A stretch of DNA of 28,555 nt from SpSt-398 sp033762195 (GTDB lineage: Bacteria; Bacteroidota; Bacteroidia; Chitinophagales; Chitinophagaceae): positions 1 through 28,555 of the forward strand of contig JANRLV010000042.1 in assembly GCA_033762195.1 (NCBI GenBank), read 5' to 3'. A program made the position numbers and the translations under genes. This document shows positions 8,099-19,700 of the stretch, piece after piece (within the stretch, counting starts at the first letter, position 1; every line of letters starts with the position of its first letter). The notes under the pieces were generated by a model. It was not told the DNA's origin and did no database searches. It worked only from the letters and a program-made list of their open reading frames with translations.

Positions 8099-9148
8099 TT
8101 GAATCAAAAAGCAATACAACTGCCCCGAATATTAAAACGGGCGGGGATGATTGGGATCATCCTCGTACAGGCTTTTTTTGCACAGGCCCAGACCGATACC
8201 ACCCAAAAAACAGAGGATATCCTTTTTTCGGATACCTCCGATATGGACTATGATTTCCTCTTTGATGAATTTGCTTCCTTTTTAGACTCCATTTCCAAAC
8301 CACATAGCTACCTGATGACCGGGCTTTCGCTGGGGAGGGGATTCTATAATTATACCAATAAGTCCTCCGTTCTGCTCGATCCCCAACAACAGTTCACCTA
8401 TTCACCCACGCTGGCCTATTATCATAAGTCAGGTTTCAATCTGACCAGTACGGGCAATATCGTTCACGACGGAGAGAACCTGAACCTCTATCAATTCTTT
8501 ATCAGCCCGGGATATGATTATTTAAAAAATAAAAACCTGGCCACCGGGTTTGCCTATACGCGGTACTTTACCCGTGACAGCCTGCCTTTTTATACCACGC
8601 CCCTCCAAAACGAACTCTATGCCTATTTCAGTTACCGAAAATGGTGGTTGCGGCCATCCGTGTCGGTAAGTTATGGATGGGGCAGCCGGTCCGATTATGA
8701 TGAGCGGGAATCTTTGATCAATGACCTCCGCCTGCGGGCAAGAGGCTATATACGGGTCAATACCGAAGAATCAGTGAGCGATCTGTCGGTGGTGGCATCG
8801 GTGCGGCACGACTTCTATTTCCTCGATATCCTGTCCCTGAATGACCATATCCGCGTATCGCCCCAGATCAACTTCACCAGTGGTACCCAGAAATTCGGGT
8901 TTAACCAATCCACCAATACCTATGCGACGCTGTTGCGTACCGGGACCAATGTCTTATTCAACTCCGAGAATACCTATCTCAATGACCAACTGAAATTTCA
9001 GCCCCTGGCACTGACCTTCCTGTTACGGACCGAATACTCCATCGGGAAGTTCTATATCCAGCCCCAGCTTATCCTTGACTATTATTTCCCGGCCGAGGAA
9101 AAGAATTTCAGTTCCCTGGTTTCCTTAAACCTTGGGCTTCTTTTCTGA
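8099..9148 (+). CDS. Putative outer-membrane beta-barrel protein
   Basis: The family is not recognised. The 349-aa frame starts at TTG (8099). That start supplies positive charges (KAIQLPRILKRAG) before a hydrophobic run ending FFAQA-Q, a good signal peptide. The next in-frame ATG (8147) would leave the signal with no basic n-region, so TTG is preferred. After an acidic linker (DTSDMDYDFLFDEFASFLDS) the rest alternates polar and aromatic residues in repeated short strands. It ends in a terminal Phe (SLVSLNLGLLF), the typical end of an outer-membrane barrel. A role in transport or surface structure is possible. The intergenic distance to the phosphoesterase gene is 104 bp. Confidence 0.65.
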   Translation: MNQKAIQLPRILKRAGMIGIILVQAFFAQAQTDTTQKTEDILFSDTSDMDYDFLFDEFASFLDSISKPHSYLMTGLSLGRGFYNYTNKSSVLLDPQQQFTYSPTLAYYHKSGFNLTSTGNIVHDGENLNLYQFFISPGYDYLKNKNLATGFAYTRYFTRDSLPFYTTPLQNELYAYFSYRKWWLRPSVSVSYGWGSRSDYDERESLINDLRLRARGYIRVNTEESVSDLSVVASVRHDFYFLDILSLNDHIRVSPQINFTSGTQKFGFNQSTNTYATLLRTGTNVLFNSENTYLNDQLKFQPLALTFLLRTEYSIGKFYIQPQLILDYYFPAEEKNFSSLVSLNLGLLF

Positions 9149-9311
9149 TCCATTCATGCGGGTACCTGCTTCTTTTACTTTTTTTTAAGAAACAAAAAGC
9201 AATTAAGCATTTACTTAACGGTTATATATCCTTTCGTTAAGGACAATTAACAGGGGGAATCAAAGCATGGCATCAATGTTGAATTTTCCCATCTAACTTA
9301 AAACTCTAGTT

Positions 9312-9896
9312 ATGAAAGCAAAATTAGCTACCGTTCTCGTCGCCCTTTTCCTTTCTTCGGCTGCTTTTTCCCAGTTTCATTTGGGTATCAAAGGCGGAGC
9401 CAATGTGAACAAAGTGGATGGAAAATCCTTCTCCCAACAGTTTACCTATGGCTACCACATTGGTGGGTTTGCGGAGATCGGGATCAGTCCCAAACTACGG
9501 ATCGTTCCCGAGGTTTTATTCAACCAGTATTCTTCCACCCTCGACAGCAGCTACAAGGAGATCTACGAGAATGTGATCAATTCCTCGCAGAGCAAGGTAA
9601 AATTGAATTACCTCACCATCCCCATTTTGCTTGACTACAAATTGCTCGGTCCCATCCACCTGCAGGCAGGTCCGCAAGTAGGTATCCTGATGGACCAGAG
9701 CCGTACCTTCCTGCAAAATGGCGGAGATGCCTTTAAAGATGGTGAATTCTCCATGGTAGGCGGTGTACAGGTCAACCTGGCCAAGTTCCGCTTTACCGGC
9801 CGCTATGTCATCGGTTTGAACAACATCAATGACATCGACGACCAGGATAAATGGAAGAACCAGGCCCTGCAATTATCGGTTGGTATCGCATTCTAA
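9312..9896 (+). CDS. Outer-membrane beta-barrel protein (porin-like)
   Basis: This 194-aa protein has a clear signal peptide (KAKLATVLVALFLSSAAFS, then Q). The mature N-terminus FHLGIKGGANVNKVDG is the hallmark opening strand of the small Bacteroidota barrels (OMP_b-brl_2 type). Amphipathic strands continue to the C-terminal ALQLSVGIAF, which ends in Phe. The predicted location is the outer membrane as an eight-stranded barrel; the function is unknown. It has its own 163-bp upstream region, which contains a 7-bp inverted repeat (9214-9220 with 9235-9241). A long hairpin follows 16 bp after the stop. Confidence 0.8.
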   Translation: MKAKLATVLVALFLSSAAFSQFHLGIKGGANVNKVDGKSFSQQFTYGYHIGGFAEIGISPKLRIVPEVLFNQYSSTLDSSYKEIYENVINSSQSKVKLNYLTIPILLDYKLLGPIHLQAGPQVGILMDQSRTFLQNGGDAFKDGEFSMVGGVQVNLAKFRFTGRYVIGLNNINDIDDQDKWKNQALQLSVGIAF

Positions 9897-9912
9897 GAGC
9901 GAAATTTGAATC

Positions 9913-9989
9913 ACACGAATGAAGCGAATGACACGAATGGCACGAATGCTAACAATTCGTACTATTCGTGTCATTCGCTTCATTCGTGT
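9913..9989. repeat. Long intergenic hairpin of CGAATG-type short repeats
   Basis: Arms 9913-9938 and 9964-9989 are a perfect 26-bp inverted repeat built from CACGAATG and GAAGCGAATG words. The stem continues inwards through a G-T wobble and one mismatch to the pairs at 9942-9947 and 9955-9960, leaving a 7-nt loop GCTAACA. The total stem is about 34 bp. It lies between the barrel gene and lon. No T-run follows, so it may be a dispersed palindrome or an mRNA-stabilising 3' structure. Confidence 0.85.
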
Positions 9990-10008
9990 CCCAAAGACGG
10001 CACTTTTC

Positions 10009-10039
10009 TTGACAAGTATATATTCCCGGTGTATTTTTA
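10009..10039 (+). promoter_or_regulatory. Candidate lon promoter
   Basis: TTG at 10009-10011 is followed after a 20-bp spacer by TATTTTTA at 10032-10039. This is one mismatch from the Bacteroidota -7 element TAnnTTTG and at the right -33/-7 spacing. Transcription would begin near 10046, about 40 bp before the lon ATG. No heat-shock-specific element was identified. Confidence 0.35.
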
Positions 10040-10087
10040 ACCCGGCCTGAAAATGACTGACAGGCTGTCAAACCACCGATATATACG

Positions 10088-12493
10088 ATGAAGAGCATAG
10101 ATTTATTAGTGCGATCCGAAGAAGAGGCCGACTTTATCCCCATTATTCCCCTCAACGAGAATGAAGGTGAAACCTCCGATGGGCTAGAGATTCCCTCGCA
10201 TTTACCCCTGCTTCCCCTGCGAAATACCGTCCTTTTTCCCGGCGTGGTTATCCCGATAACCGTAGGCCGTGATAAGAGTATCAAGGCGGTACAGGAAGCC
10301 TATAAGGCTGACAAATTGATAGGCGTAGTAGCGCAAAAAGACAGTAATGTTGAAGACCCCAATATTTCCGATCTGGAAAATATTGGTACGGTGGCCCGTA
10401 TTGTGAAACTGATCACGATGCCCGATGGGGGAACCACGATCATAATCCAGGGCCGGAGCCGGTTTAGGATCATCGCGATCACCACCGAAGACCCGTTTTT
10501 CAAAGCCGATATTGAAGTGCTGCAAGAGGCGGAAGTGCCTGTGAATGATGAGTTTGCAGCCGGAGTATCGAATATCAAGGATATGGCGGCCCAGATCGTC
10601 AGCCTCTCCTCCAATATTCCCTCCGAAGCAGCGATCATCCTGAAGAATATCGAAAACCCCGGTTTCCTGATCAATTTTGTGTGCAGCAACCTGAGCGCTG
10701 ACCTGAAAGAGAAACAACGCCTGCTGGAACTGGATGATATCCGTGACCGGGCCAATCAACTCACCCAGATGCTCCATAAAGAGCTGCAGTTTGCCGAGCT
10801 GAAAAATAAGGTGACCACCAAGACCAAGGTGGAGCTGGACAAACAACAGCGTGACTACTTTCTCCAGCAACAACTCAAAAGCATCAAGGAAGAATTGGGT
10901 GGCGATACCAATGAACGGGAGTTAAAGGAAATGCAGAAAAAGGCCGAGACCAAAAAATGGCCTGCCAGCGCGAAGGAAGCCTTTACCAAGAACCTGCAGA
11001 AACTGGAGCGGATGCACCCCAGCACCCCGGATTATTCCGTGGTGTATAATCACCTTGACCTGATGCTGGACCTGCCCTGGGAAGAGTACACCGAAGATTA
11101 TTATGACCTGAAAAAGGCGAAGCGGGTACTCGATACCGATCATTATGGCATGGGGAAAATAAAGGAAAGGATACTGGAATACCTGGCCGTACTTAAACTA
11201 AAGGGGGACATGAAAAGCCCGATCCTTTGTTTTATCGGCCCTCCGGGTATTGGTAAAACCTCCCTGGGACGCAGCATCGCCCATGCCATTGGACGTAAAT
11301 ATGTACGACTGAGCCTCGGTGGCCTGCATGATGAGAGCGAGATCAGAGGTCATCGCAAAACCTATATCGGCGCCATGCCCGGACGGATACTTCAATCCCT
11401 GCGCAAGGTGAAGTCCTCCAACCCTGTGATGATCCTCGATGAGATCGACAAGGTTGGGAATGACCAGCGTGGCGATCCCTCTTCCGCTTTACTGGAAGTA
11501 CTTGATCCCGAACAGAACCATACCTTTTACGATAACTATCTGGAATTAGAGTATGACCTGAGCAAGGTATTGTTTATTGCCACTGCTAATAATATCCAGA
11601 ATATTCAACCGGCTTTGCGTGACCGCCTTGAGATCATTGACCTGAGCGGTTATGCGGTAGAAGAGAAGATGGAGATCGCCAAGCGGCACCTTATTCCTAA
11701 ACAGCGCGAAGCGCATGGATTAAAGAAGATCGGGTTTAAGATCAGTGATAAAGTGATCGAGAAAGTGATTCAGGATTATACCCGTGAAAGCGGAGTGCGT
11801 GAACTTGACCGGATGCTCGCTTCTGTAATGCGCTACCAGGCCAAGGAGTATGCGATGAAGGATAAATTAAAGCCTACCCTGACAGCCGCGGATGTAGAAA
11901 AGATATTGGGCAAACCCCGGTACAGCAACGAGATCTATAAAACCGCCAATATGCCCGGGGTAGCTGTTGGGCTGGCCTGGACCTATGTGGGTGGAGATAT
12001 ATTATTTATAGAGACCAGCACCAGCGATGGGAAAGGCGAATTGAAATTGACGGGCAACCTGGGAAATGTAATGAAGGAAAGTGCGACCACCGCATTGACC
12101 TATTTACAATCCAATGCCAGCCGGTATGGAATTGATGGAAAGTCATTTGAAAAAAAGACCATCCATGTCCATGTACCCGAGGGGGCGGTACCCAAGGACG
12201 GCCCCAGTGCCGGTATCACTATGATGACCTCCCTGGCTTCGGCGCTGACCGGTAAGCGGGTAAAACCCTTCCTGGCCATGACCGGTGAGATCACCCTTCG
12301 CGGACAGGTATTACCGGTAGGAGGGATCAAGGAAAAGATATTGGCTGCCAAGCGGGCGGGTCTCCGCGAAGTCATCTTATGTGCTCAGAATGAAAAAGAT
12401 GTGCAGGAGATCGACTCGGCCTTTATCAAGGGCATGCAGTTTCATTATGTGAAGACAATGAACCAGGTGTTGGAGTTGGCGTTGAAGAACTAG
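10088..12493 (+). CDS. lon: ATP-dependent endopeptidase La (Lon)
   Basis: Lon is a cytoplasmic AAA+ protease that degrades misfolded and short-lived regulatory proteins. The 801-aa product has normal length. The N-terminal substrate-binding domain begins near residue 37 (LPLLPLRNTVLFPGVVIPI), followed by a coiled region. The AAA+ module has Walker A GPPGIGKTS (K390) and Walker B PVMILDEIDK. The C-terminal protease domain has the catalytic dyad Ser707 in KDGPSAG and Lys750 in GGIKEKILAAKRAG, 43 residues apart as in other LonA enzymes. The ATG at 10088 is preceded by a candidate promoter, and the gene is followed by a strong intrinsic terminator at 12634, so it is probably monocistronic. Confidence 0.97.
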   Translation: MKSIDLLVRSEEEADFIPIIPLNENEGETSDGLEIPSHLPLLPLRNTVLFPGVVIPITVGRDKSIKAVQEAYKADKLIGVVAQKDSNVEDPNISDLENIGTVARIVKLITMPDGGTTIIIQGRSRFRIIAITTEDPFFKADIEVLQEAEVPVNDEFAAGVSNIKDMAAQIVSLSSNIPSEAAIILKNIENPGFLINFVCSNLSADLKEKQRLLELDDIRDRANQLTQMLHKELQFAELKNKVTTKTKVELDKQQRDYFLQQQLKSIKEELGGDTNERELKEMQKKAETKKWPASAKEAFTKNLQKLERMHPSTPDYSVVYNHLDLMLDLPWEEYTEDYYDLKKAKRVLDTDHYGMGKIKERILEYLAVLKLKGDMKSPILCFIGPPGIGKTSLGRSIAHAIGRKYVRLSLGGLHDESEIRGHRKTYIGAMPGRILQSLRKVKSSNPVMILDEIDKVGNDQRGDPSSALLEVLDPEQNHTFYDNYLELEYDLSKVLFIATANNIQNIQPALRDRLEIIDLSGYAVEEKMEIAKRHLIPKQREAHGLKKIGFKISDKVIEKVIQDYTRESGVRELDRMLASVMRYQAKEYAMKDKLKPTLTAADVEKILGKPRYSNEIYKTANMPGVAVGLAWTYVGGDILFIETSTSDGKGELKLTGNLGNVMKESATTALTYLQSNASRYGIDGKSFEKKTIHVHVPEGAVPKDGPSAGITMMTSLASALTGKRVKPFLAMTGEITLRGQVLPVGGIKEKILAAKRAGLREVILCAQNEKDVQEIDSAFIKGMQFHYVKTMNQVLELALKN

Positions 12494-12633
12494 CTTTTTG
12501 CTAATAGCTAATAGCTAATGGCTTTTAACAAAAAAACCTTCAAATCTCAAGAACCAAGGCAACCATTTTCCCGTACATGCGTTGTTAGTTATATAGAATT
12601 TTTCATGTTGGTTGTTTTAAGGGTTAAAAATGT

Positions 12634-12663
12634 TCCCCCCGATTCTTCGGGGGGATTTTTTTT
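12634..12663 (+). terminator. Rho-independent terminator of lon
   Basis: Stem TCCCCCCGA (12634-12642) pairs perfectly with TCGGGGGGA (12647-12655) across the 4-nt loop TTCT, and is followed directly by eight T residues. This is a textbook intrinsic terminator. It lies inside the longest open frame of the porQ region, which shows that the codons upstream of it are not part of porQ. Confidence 0.9.
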
Positions 12664-12697
12664 GCCGTTCCGGCTGCATTTCTCAAATTCGTATGAC

Positions 12698-13756
12698 TTG
12701 CGTTTAACCCTTTTCATATCCGCCTTATTTTTTGTTGGACAAATCTCCGGGCAAACCCTTGGCGGGTCATCCATTTTTAATTTTTTGAAATTACCGGCAA
12801 ACCCTCAACTGACGGGCTTAGGTGGGGTGAATGTATCCAAACCTTCCAATGATGTAGGGATGGCCTTTCACAATCCGGCCCTGTTGAACAAGGAGATGCA
12901 TACCCGTGCCAATCTGGTGTTCAATGATTTTTATGCAGGCATCAAGACCTTTCATCTTGCCCTTGGTTATTTCTCACAGCCCTTGAATACCCGGTTCGCC
13001 GGCGGGGTCCATTACTTTGATTATGGTACTATTCCCCAAACCGATGCCAGTGGAAATGTATCCGGAAGTTTTCGTCCGGTGGATTGGGTGGTACAGTTTT
13101 CCGCGGCCCGGTCGTATATGGAGAAATGGGATTATGGGGCCACGATAAAATTCATTCATTCCGGTTATGGGTTATATCGTTCTACCGGCATGGCGTTGGA
13201 TATGGGTGTTCTTTTCAGGGATAGTTCAGCTTTGTTCACCGCATCCATCCTGGCAAAGAACATGGGGTTTCAATTAAAGAAATACCAGGGCACCGATCCC
13301 GATGACCTGCCCTTTGATCTTCAGATCGGAATGACCAAGCGTTTGGCCGATGCGCCTTTCTCCTTTTCCATAACGGCCCAACGCGCCCATCAATGGGATA
13401 TCCGGTATGATGACACTTTATTCAATGCCGGCAATGGTGTGGAGACGACTGCAAAGAAATTCACCTTTGATAAATTATTCAGGCATTTTGTTTTTGCCGC
13501 TACAGTACATCCCAGTGAGCAATTGGAGTTTTCACTTGGGTATAATCATTTACGCCGGCAGGAATTGAATGTGTACAATGCCTCCAATGGGCTCAATGGG
13601 TTTTCCCTGGGGGTAGGGGTCTTGTTAAAAAAGATCCAGATCCGGTATGCCCGTGCCTATTACCAAAACAATACCGCCCTCAATCAATTCGGCCTCGGCC
13701 TCAAGCTCAACGATTATTTTGGCCTGGGCAAATGGGGTGAGCGCGCGGGGTGGTAG
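12698..13756 (+). CDS. porQ: Type IX secretion system protein PorQ
   Basis: PorQ is an outer-membrane barrel protein of the T9SS attachment machinery in Bacteroidota. The open frame begins at 12518, but the first 60 codons cross the lon terminator and contain no signal. The in-frame TTG at 12698 yields a 352-aa protein with a clean signal peptide (RLTLFISALFFVGQISG, then Q), so it is the chosen start. The mature protein begins with the family signature SIFNFLKLPANPQLTGLGG, then SNDVGMAFHNPALLN, GVHYFDYGTIPQTDASGN and KFIHSGYGLY. It has barrel-like strands throughout and ends near FGLGLKLNDYFGLG. The T9SS cargo gene on the opposite strand ends 13 bp away. Other T9SS genes are not in the window. 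Confidence 0.88.
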   Translation: MRLTLFISALFFVGQISGQTLGGSSIFNFLKLPANPQLTGLGGVNVSKPSNDVGMAFHNPALLNKEMHTRANLVFNDFYAGIKTFHLALGYFSQPLNTRFAGGVHYFDYGTIPQTDASGNVSGSFRPVDWVVQFSAARSYMEKWDYGATIKFIHSGYGLYRSTGMALDMGVLFRDSSALFTASILAKNMGFQLKKYQGTDPDDLPFDLQIGMTKRLADAPFSFSITAQRAHQWDIRYDDTLFNAGNGVETTAKKFTFDKLFRHFVFAATVHPSEQLEFSLGYNHLRRQELNVYNASNGLNGFSLGVGVLLKKIQIRYARAYYQNNTALNQFGLGLKLNDYFGLGKWGERAGW

Positions 13757-13769
13757 GTGGATTGGGGGG

Positions 13770-16700
13770 TTATTGTTTAACGATCTTCAAATAAACCGGC
13801 GCTTTTTGTTTTCGGTACAATACCAACGTATATGCTCCGCTTGTCAACCTGCTCATATCAACCTGAACCCTGGTTTTGTTGGCAATTGACATCATTGGGA
13901 AGCTTTGTTTTCCATCAGCCCCTATGATCCGCAGGCTGGTCCATTGGTCGGATATTTTCAGACTGTCGATGGTCAATACATTTTTTACCGGCACCGGATA
14001 CGCTCTGATGCCTTCACTGGTGGCAGGCAGGTTAATGACAGAGGTGACCGCATTCACTGTGAATGTAATGGCGTTACTAGTGTCTCGGTCAGGATAAGCA
14101 CAAGGATCATTGCTGATCATAATACAGCGGATTTTTACACCTGTGGCTACCGGGGTATAATTGACCAATGCACCTGATAAACCTGAAATGGTTTGCCAGG
14201 TATGGTTGCTTGTGGAATCCTGCCATAAATAGGTAGGCAAACTACCTCCATCCTCTGGTGTAGCAGTGATGGTGCTGTTTTGGCCATTGGTGACTGTGTC
14301 TCTGCCGCTGATGGTCACCGTGGGTATAATGTTTGTTCCTGATGTTTCAACAAAATAGGATTTACCCTCCTTTGTCTTATCGATCATACACCGGAATAAT
14401 CGAATTGTGCTGAAAGGAGAGAAATCAATGATATGAAGACTGGCTGTTTGGGTTCCCGTAAAATTGGAATTATCAGACAAATTTTGAAAACCTTTACCTG
14501 TCCAAAACTGCCATTGATAGGTACTTCCTGTTTGTCCGGCCTGCAAGACCGTATCGGCAAACGGGCAGATTCTGATCGTGTTTGCTTGAGGCACACCGTT
14601 GTCAATAATAGAAATTGTGTTGGAATATTTGTTCGCCAGGATGATCTCCGGTTTAGAATCTCCATTTATATCCCCACTGTTTATTGTTGTATAGGGGCTA
14701 TGTGTGGGAATGATCAATTCAGTATTGAAGGCGATTTTTGCTCCTTCACTTTCATTAAGGGCTATGGCCATAATATTCTCGAATTCAGTAGTGAATAATA
14801 GATCTGGTTTCCCATTTCCATCGACATCGTCAACCTGAACAGATATGGGACTTATGGGCAGATTAATATTATCAATGACCGAAAGGGCAATATAACCAGG
14901 TTGACTTTGATTTTTGATCAAAGAGGTAGCCGAAGCACCTGCGTTTGCCGTGACTATGTCCAACTTACCATCGTTATCTAAGTCACAGAATGTCATGAAT
15001 TTTGGCGCCTGGCCGGTTGAGAGGGAAACAGGACTTGCCAATTGAAGGTTTCCAGGGGTACTTAGATTCCTGATTACACTAATCGCATTGTTGCTGCAAA
15101 TTACCAGGTCAGGTTTGCCATCGCCATCCATGTCAGCAGAATTGATCTCAATTATAGGCACTGCGCTATTGAACTGCAGCATAGCAGCAAATGACAGGTT
15201 ACCGCCTGTTCCGGTATTGCGGTACAGGTGAAGCATCCCATTTGATCCTTTGGAATAGACTATGTCTGATTTTCCGTCACCATCAAGATCACAGGCAGTT
15301 GACCTGGTTTCCTGTACATCACCCAGGTCGATGGCAGGAGCCAGGGATATTGTTCCTGTACTACTGCTGTTTTTGTAAATACTTATATCTCTTGGGAAAG
15401 AGTTTGAACAGATTACCTCCAACTTTCCGTCATTGGTCAGGTCTTCGGCAAAGATTCGTTTGTGTATGTTGCCAAAATAGGGGTCCGACTGAAAGGTTTG
15501 TAGTGCGCCTATTTTTGTGGTGCTGTCTTGTGAGATGTTTCTGAGTATTCCAAGGCTTGCAAACTGCAACTGGTCAGTTCCCTGATTGGCTATGCCAATG
15601 TCAGGCCTTCCATCCTGATCAAGGTCGGCAATGGCAGTTTGCAAAGGTGCTATACCAACAGTAGAATCAACGAAGAAAGAAAAGTATTTGCTGAAATCTG
15701 TTCCATACCCATGGAATTGTGGTTGGAACCATTGCGATGATATCCCAATCAGATTGTTGTTCATCACCGAAACAGGACCTGGGGTCGCTCCATATGGAAC
15801 TACAACTTCCAGTTCATTATTTGCGGCCCGAACTACATTCGCTTTTGTAGCGCCAAAATAAACCGTCAGGCCTGGTGCATTTGTTCCAAAATTGAATCCC
15901 TTGATTGAAATGGTTGCACCCGGACTACCAATCAGCGGGGTGATCTCGCTGACCACTGGTGCATTGGACAGGATAAAACCGTTGGCGGAAGTGTTACCAT
16001 TTGCGGTCGTCACACTTACCGCCCCACTAGCATTGGAGCCTGCAACAGCTAAAATGCGGGTAGACGATTCAACAGTAAATGAAGCGGCAGGGCTTCCGCC
16101 AAATTGAACGGAGCTGACATTGGTAAAATTATATCCGTCGATAGTCACAGTTGCACCAGGACCGGTAACCGTTGGGTAAAACTGGGTGATAACAGGCGTG
16201 TTGGCGTTGTGGTGAACAAAACCAGATTGGCTGACCGTTCCTGAGGCATTTGTGAGGAATACTTTTCCTGAACCCCCATTTCCCACCACGGCTTCAATCA
16301 GATTAGGGGAAATGATGGTGAACGATGCAGCCGGGGTGGTTTCAAAGCGTACGGCGTTTACGCCACCCAGATTATTGCCAATGATCCTGATAACGGTTCC
16401 CGTCATCGCAGTTTTCGGATAGAAATTGTGAATGACAGGTGCACCTGGAAAAACATATCCGGCAAGGGTGTCGCTGCCAATAGGCCCATGTACACTAATG
16501 GAACCTGTGTTACCACCGGCCACCACCGCGTCAATCCGGGTAGGCGAAACAATCTGGAAACGGGCAGCCCTTCGGTTTTCAAAATAAACCTCTTTCACTG
16601 ATTGGAGGTCTGAACCGGTAATGGTCACTGTTGTTCCCGTTCCGGCAGTTGTTGGCGAGAATCCCGCAATGACCGGTGGGTTTAAAATTTGCAGATGTCC

Positions 16701-19700
16701 ATAGGTCGCACTCCCATTTGGATTGAAAACTTTTAATTCTCCTGTGCCACTGGAGCCAGGGATGATACGTAACGATATATCGGATATTACTTCAAATGAA
16801 GTCACTGATAGGCCGCCAATCGTAACCTGATTGACGTTGGAAAGGTTGGCACCATTTAACCAAAATGCTTTTCCAGCCAGGAGCATGGTGTCGGAAACCG
16901 ATTCGATGACCGGCAGGGAAGTATTGCTAAACGACCCCGTGCTGGCTTCCCCATTGGCAGCCTTTATCCTGATTTCTCCGCTGTTTCCATTACCCACTAC
17001 TAATCTGAGTTCTTGGTTGGATACCACTGAAAGAGAGCTCACAGGTTGATTGCCTATAGTGGCAGATGTTGTGGAGCCAAGGTTTTTTCCTTTAATTGTG
17101 ATCGAAGTACCATTGCTGCCTGCAATCGGAAAGAATGTACTGATCATTGGCCCACCGTCGGGTTTCCCTATGATATTTCTATATACAGTGGTAAAGGTAT
17201 TGCCGGCTATAATCGCGTCTGGCCTGCTGTCGTTATCAAGATCAACACTGGAGCATTCTTCAATTTGATTTCCTCCTAGTGGTGCGATGGGGATTTCAAG
17301 AGAAACCGGAGCCCCAAAATCAAAGGTGCCACCCGGACTGCTGATATTTTTCAGGAGCTTCACCTTGAATTCATCATCTGTATAATAAATGTCAGGCAAG
17401 AGGTTTCCATCCAGATCTTTTACACTCGCATTCTTAAGTGCGGGAGCGCCTGTAATTGTTTGTGGCGCGGCAAAATTTATGGATGTGCCCGAACTGGTAT
17501 TCCTGAACAAAGCCAGGGTTGTAGAGGAGGTATTAAAGACTATGTCTGGTTTTTGGTCATTGTTCATATCCTTTACTACAAATGATCCCTGGTTGGCCAA
17601 ATAAGTGGATGTATAACTAAAAGCGGGAGAAAATTTAGGATTACCGGGTAGCCCGATATTGGTATAGACAAGGAGTTTTCCCGCATGGAGAATAAGGTCT
17701 GGTTTACCATCTTCGTTGATATCCTGCAATTTGGCAGTAGAGATACCCGGAGCTATTTTGATTCCATAAATTGATCTGAACAGAATGGATCCGGGTTGAC
17801 TTATATTGTGGTGAATGATAAACTTGTTTTCAACCACGCTTGACAGATCGGGTTTGCCATCGCTGTCAATATCAAGAAACTTGAAAAACAATGACAGTTT
17901 AAATGGAACGGTGAAGGATATTGGAGCTTCGAAGCTAAACTGGCCTTGTACACTGTTATTTCGTAAGAAGAAAAAGGAGGATGAATTGATAATCCAGGCC
18001 ATGATATCTATTTTCCCATCCCCATCGAGATCGCCGGTTTGTGTCAGGTAAGTAGCTGTGGGAACCGGCATATTGATCTCAAGCGCTTGTTGAAAGGAGA
18101 TATTACCCGTAATACTGGTATTTTTATGGATAAGAATTTTTCCCGTACTGATAGAGGTAACATCCAGTTTGCCATCCTCATCCAGATCGGCATACAATGG
18201 CCGGAAGAAAGGATTGGCATGATCGGTTCTCGGAGCAAATGATGTTTTTGTGAGTGGTCCTGAGCCCCCCTCAAAAAGTGTGATGAAAGGTTGTTTAGAC
18301 CAGGCTGTCCGGTTTCCTTTTGTCACAGAAACCAATTCCTCCTGCGATCCAAAAGGTACTTCCACCTGAATGGTGGTATTTGTGGAAGTGATCACCTTTG
18401 CCCTGACGGTTCCAAAGTGAACAATATTTTCCTGGGGTACCGTGCTGAAGCGCTGGCCCTGAATGGTAATGAGACTACCGACCTGCCCTGAATAAGAGCT
18501 GAGTGATTCAACCACCACGGGAAGTCCATGCACAAAAATGCCGAGTTGGCAGGTTCCGAAGTTATTTGAAACTTTCACGTTTCCGGTGCCGCCACTCCCA
18601 ACTACTGCCGTAATGCTGGTAGGAGAGTTGACTGTAAAAGAGGCGGCAGGGCTACCTCCGATTTCAACCTGGGTAATGTTTGTAAATTGAAATCCGTTGA
18701 TGGTCACCTGGGTGCCCGCTTCTCCGATCGTCGGGCTGATGGAGGTGATATAGGGAGCAGGGGAGGCTGTGTTTTTAAATACGGAGATTTGGTTGGCTGT
18801 ATTCACAATAACGGCATCGACCTTTTGGTCTGCATTAAGGTCGCTTAGAGTTATCCTCCCTGACGCTCCATAGCTTGCCAGGTTTACCTGTGGTCCAAAC
18901 TGGATGGTTGCCAGGTTACTTAGGTTTTTGAAGATCCCCCAATTATTGATGTCATCAAAATGAGTGATGATATCAGGTCTTCCATCCCCATCTACATCAT
19001 TCACCTGCAGGGATTGACCGGGGTTCTGTGTGGATACTGGCTGCACATCCTCCAGGGTAACCGTTCCTGTCGATGTATTCTTTAAAATGATTACTGTATT
19101 CTCTGCCGGATTAGTCGCAATAATGTCAAGTTTCCCGTCGCCATTCAGGTCACCAGCATCTATGGATCCTACTGAGCCAAAGGTGTAGGTCAGCGGGGTT
19201 CCCATTATTAATTGCGTGGGGGTACTTTGGTTAGGTGAAACTAATACCTGGCCGGTGGTGGCATTAGCCACAATTATTTCAGGCTTGCCATCCTGGTTCA
19301 GGTCACGAATAATATGGTCAGTTCCTCCTAGTCCAGAGAATGTTTTTTCCGGGTGAAAGGAGAGTGCACCTACTTCCCCCCTGTTTCTAAAAATGGAAGT
19401 AACAGGTTGCCCTTGATAGGAAACGATTATATCCGACTTGCCATCCCCATCCATATCGGCCACCTTCATGGAATAGGGGTTGGAAGGAGTTGGTAGCAGA
19501 TAGGCCGGCGCAAATTGCAGGGTTCCCGGTGTCGATTGATTTAATAGGATAGAAATAGTGCCCACACTCCAGTTCACGACGGTCAGATCGAGTTTTCCAT
19601 CTCCATCCATATCTCTTATTTCCAATGGTCCCGGACCAGTGATGGATAATAGGTTTTGCGGCGGAGCAAAAGTGATGGCACTTCCGGTGGAGGTATTTCT

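Noticed and set aside
10202..10873. Minus-strand 223-codon frame opposite lon
   Set aside because: It is a shadow of the Lon coding sequence.
12518..12697. N-terminal 60 codons of the longest porQ frame
   Set aside because: They cross a strong intrinsic terminator and precede a complete signal peptide.
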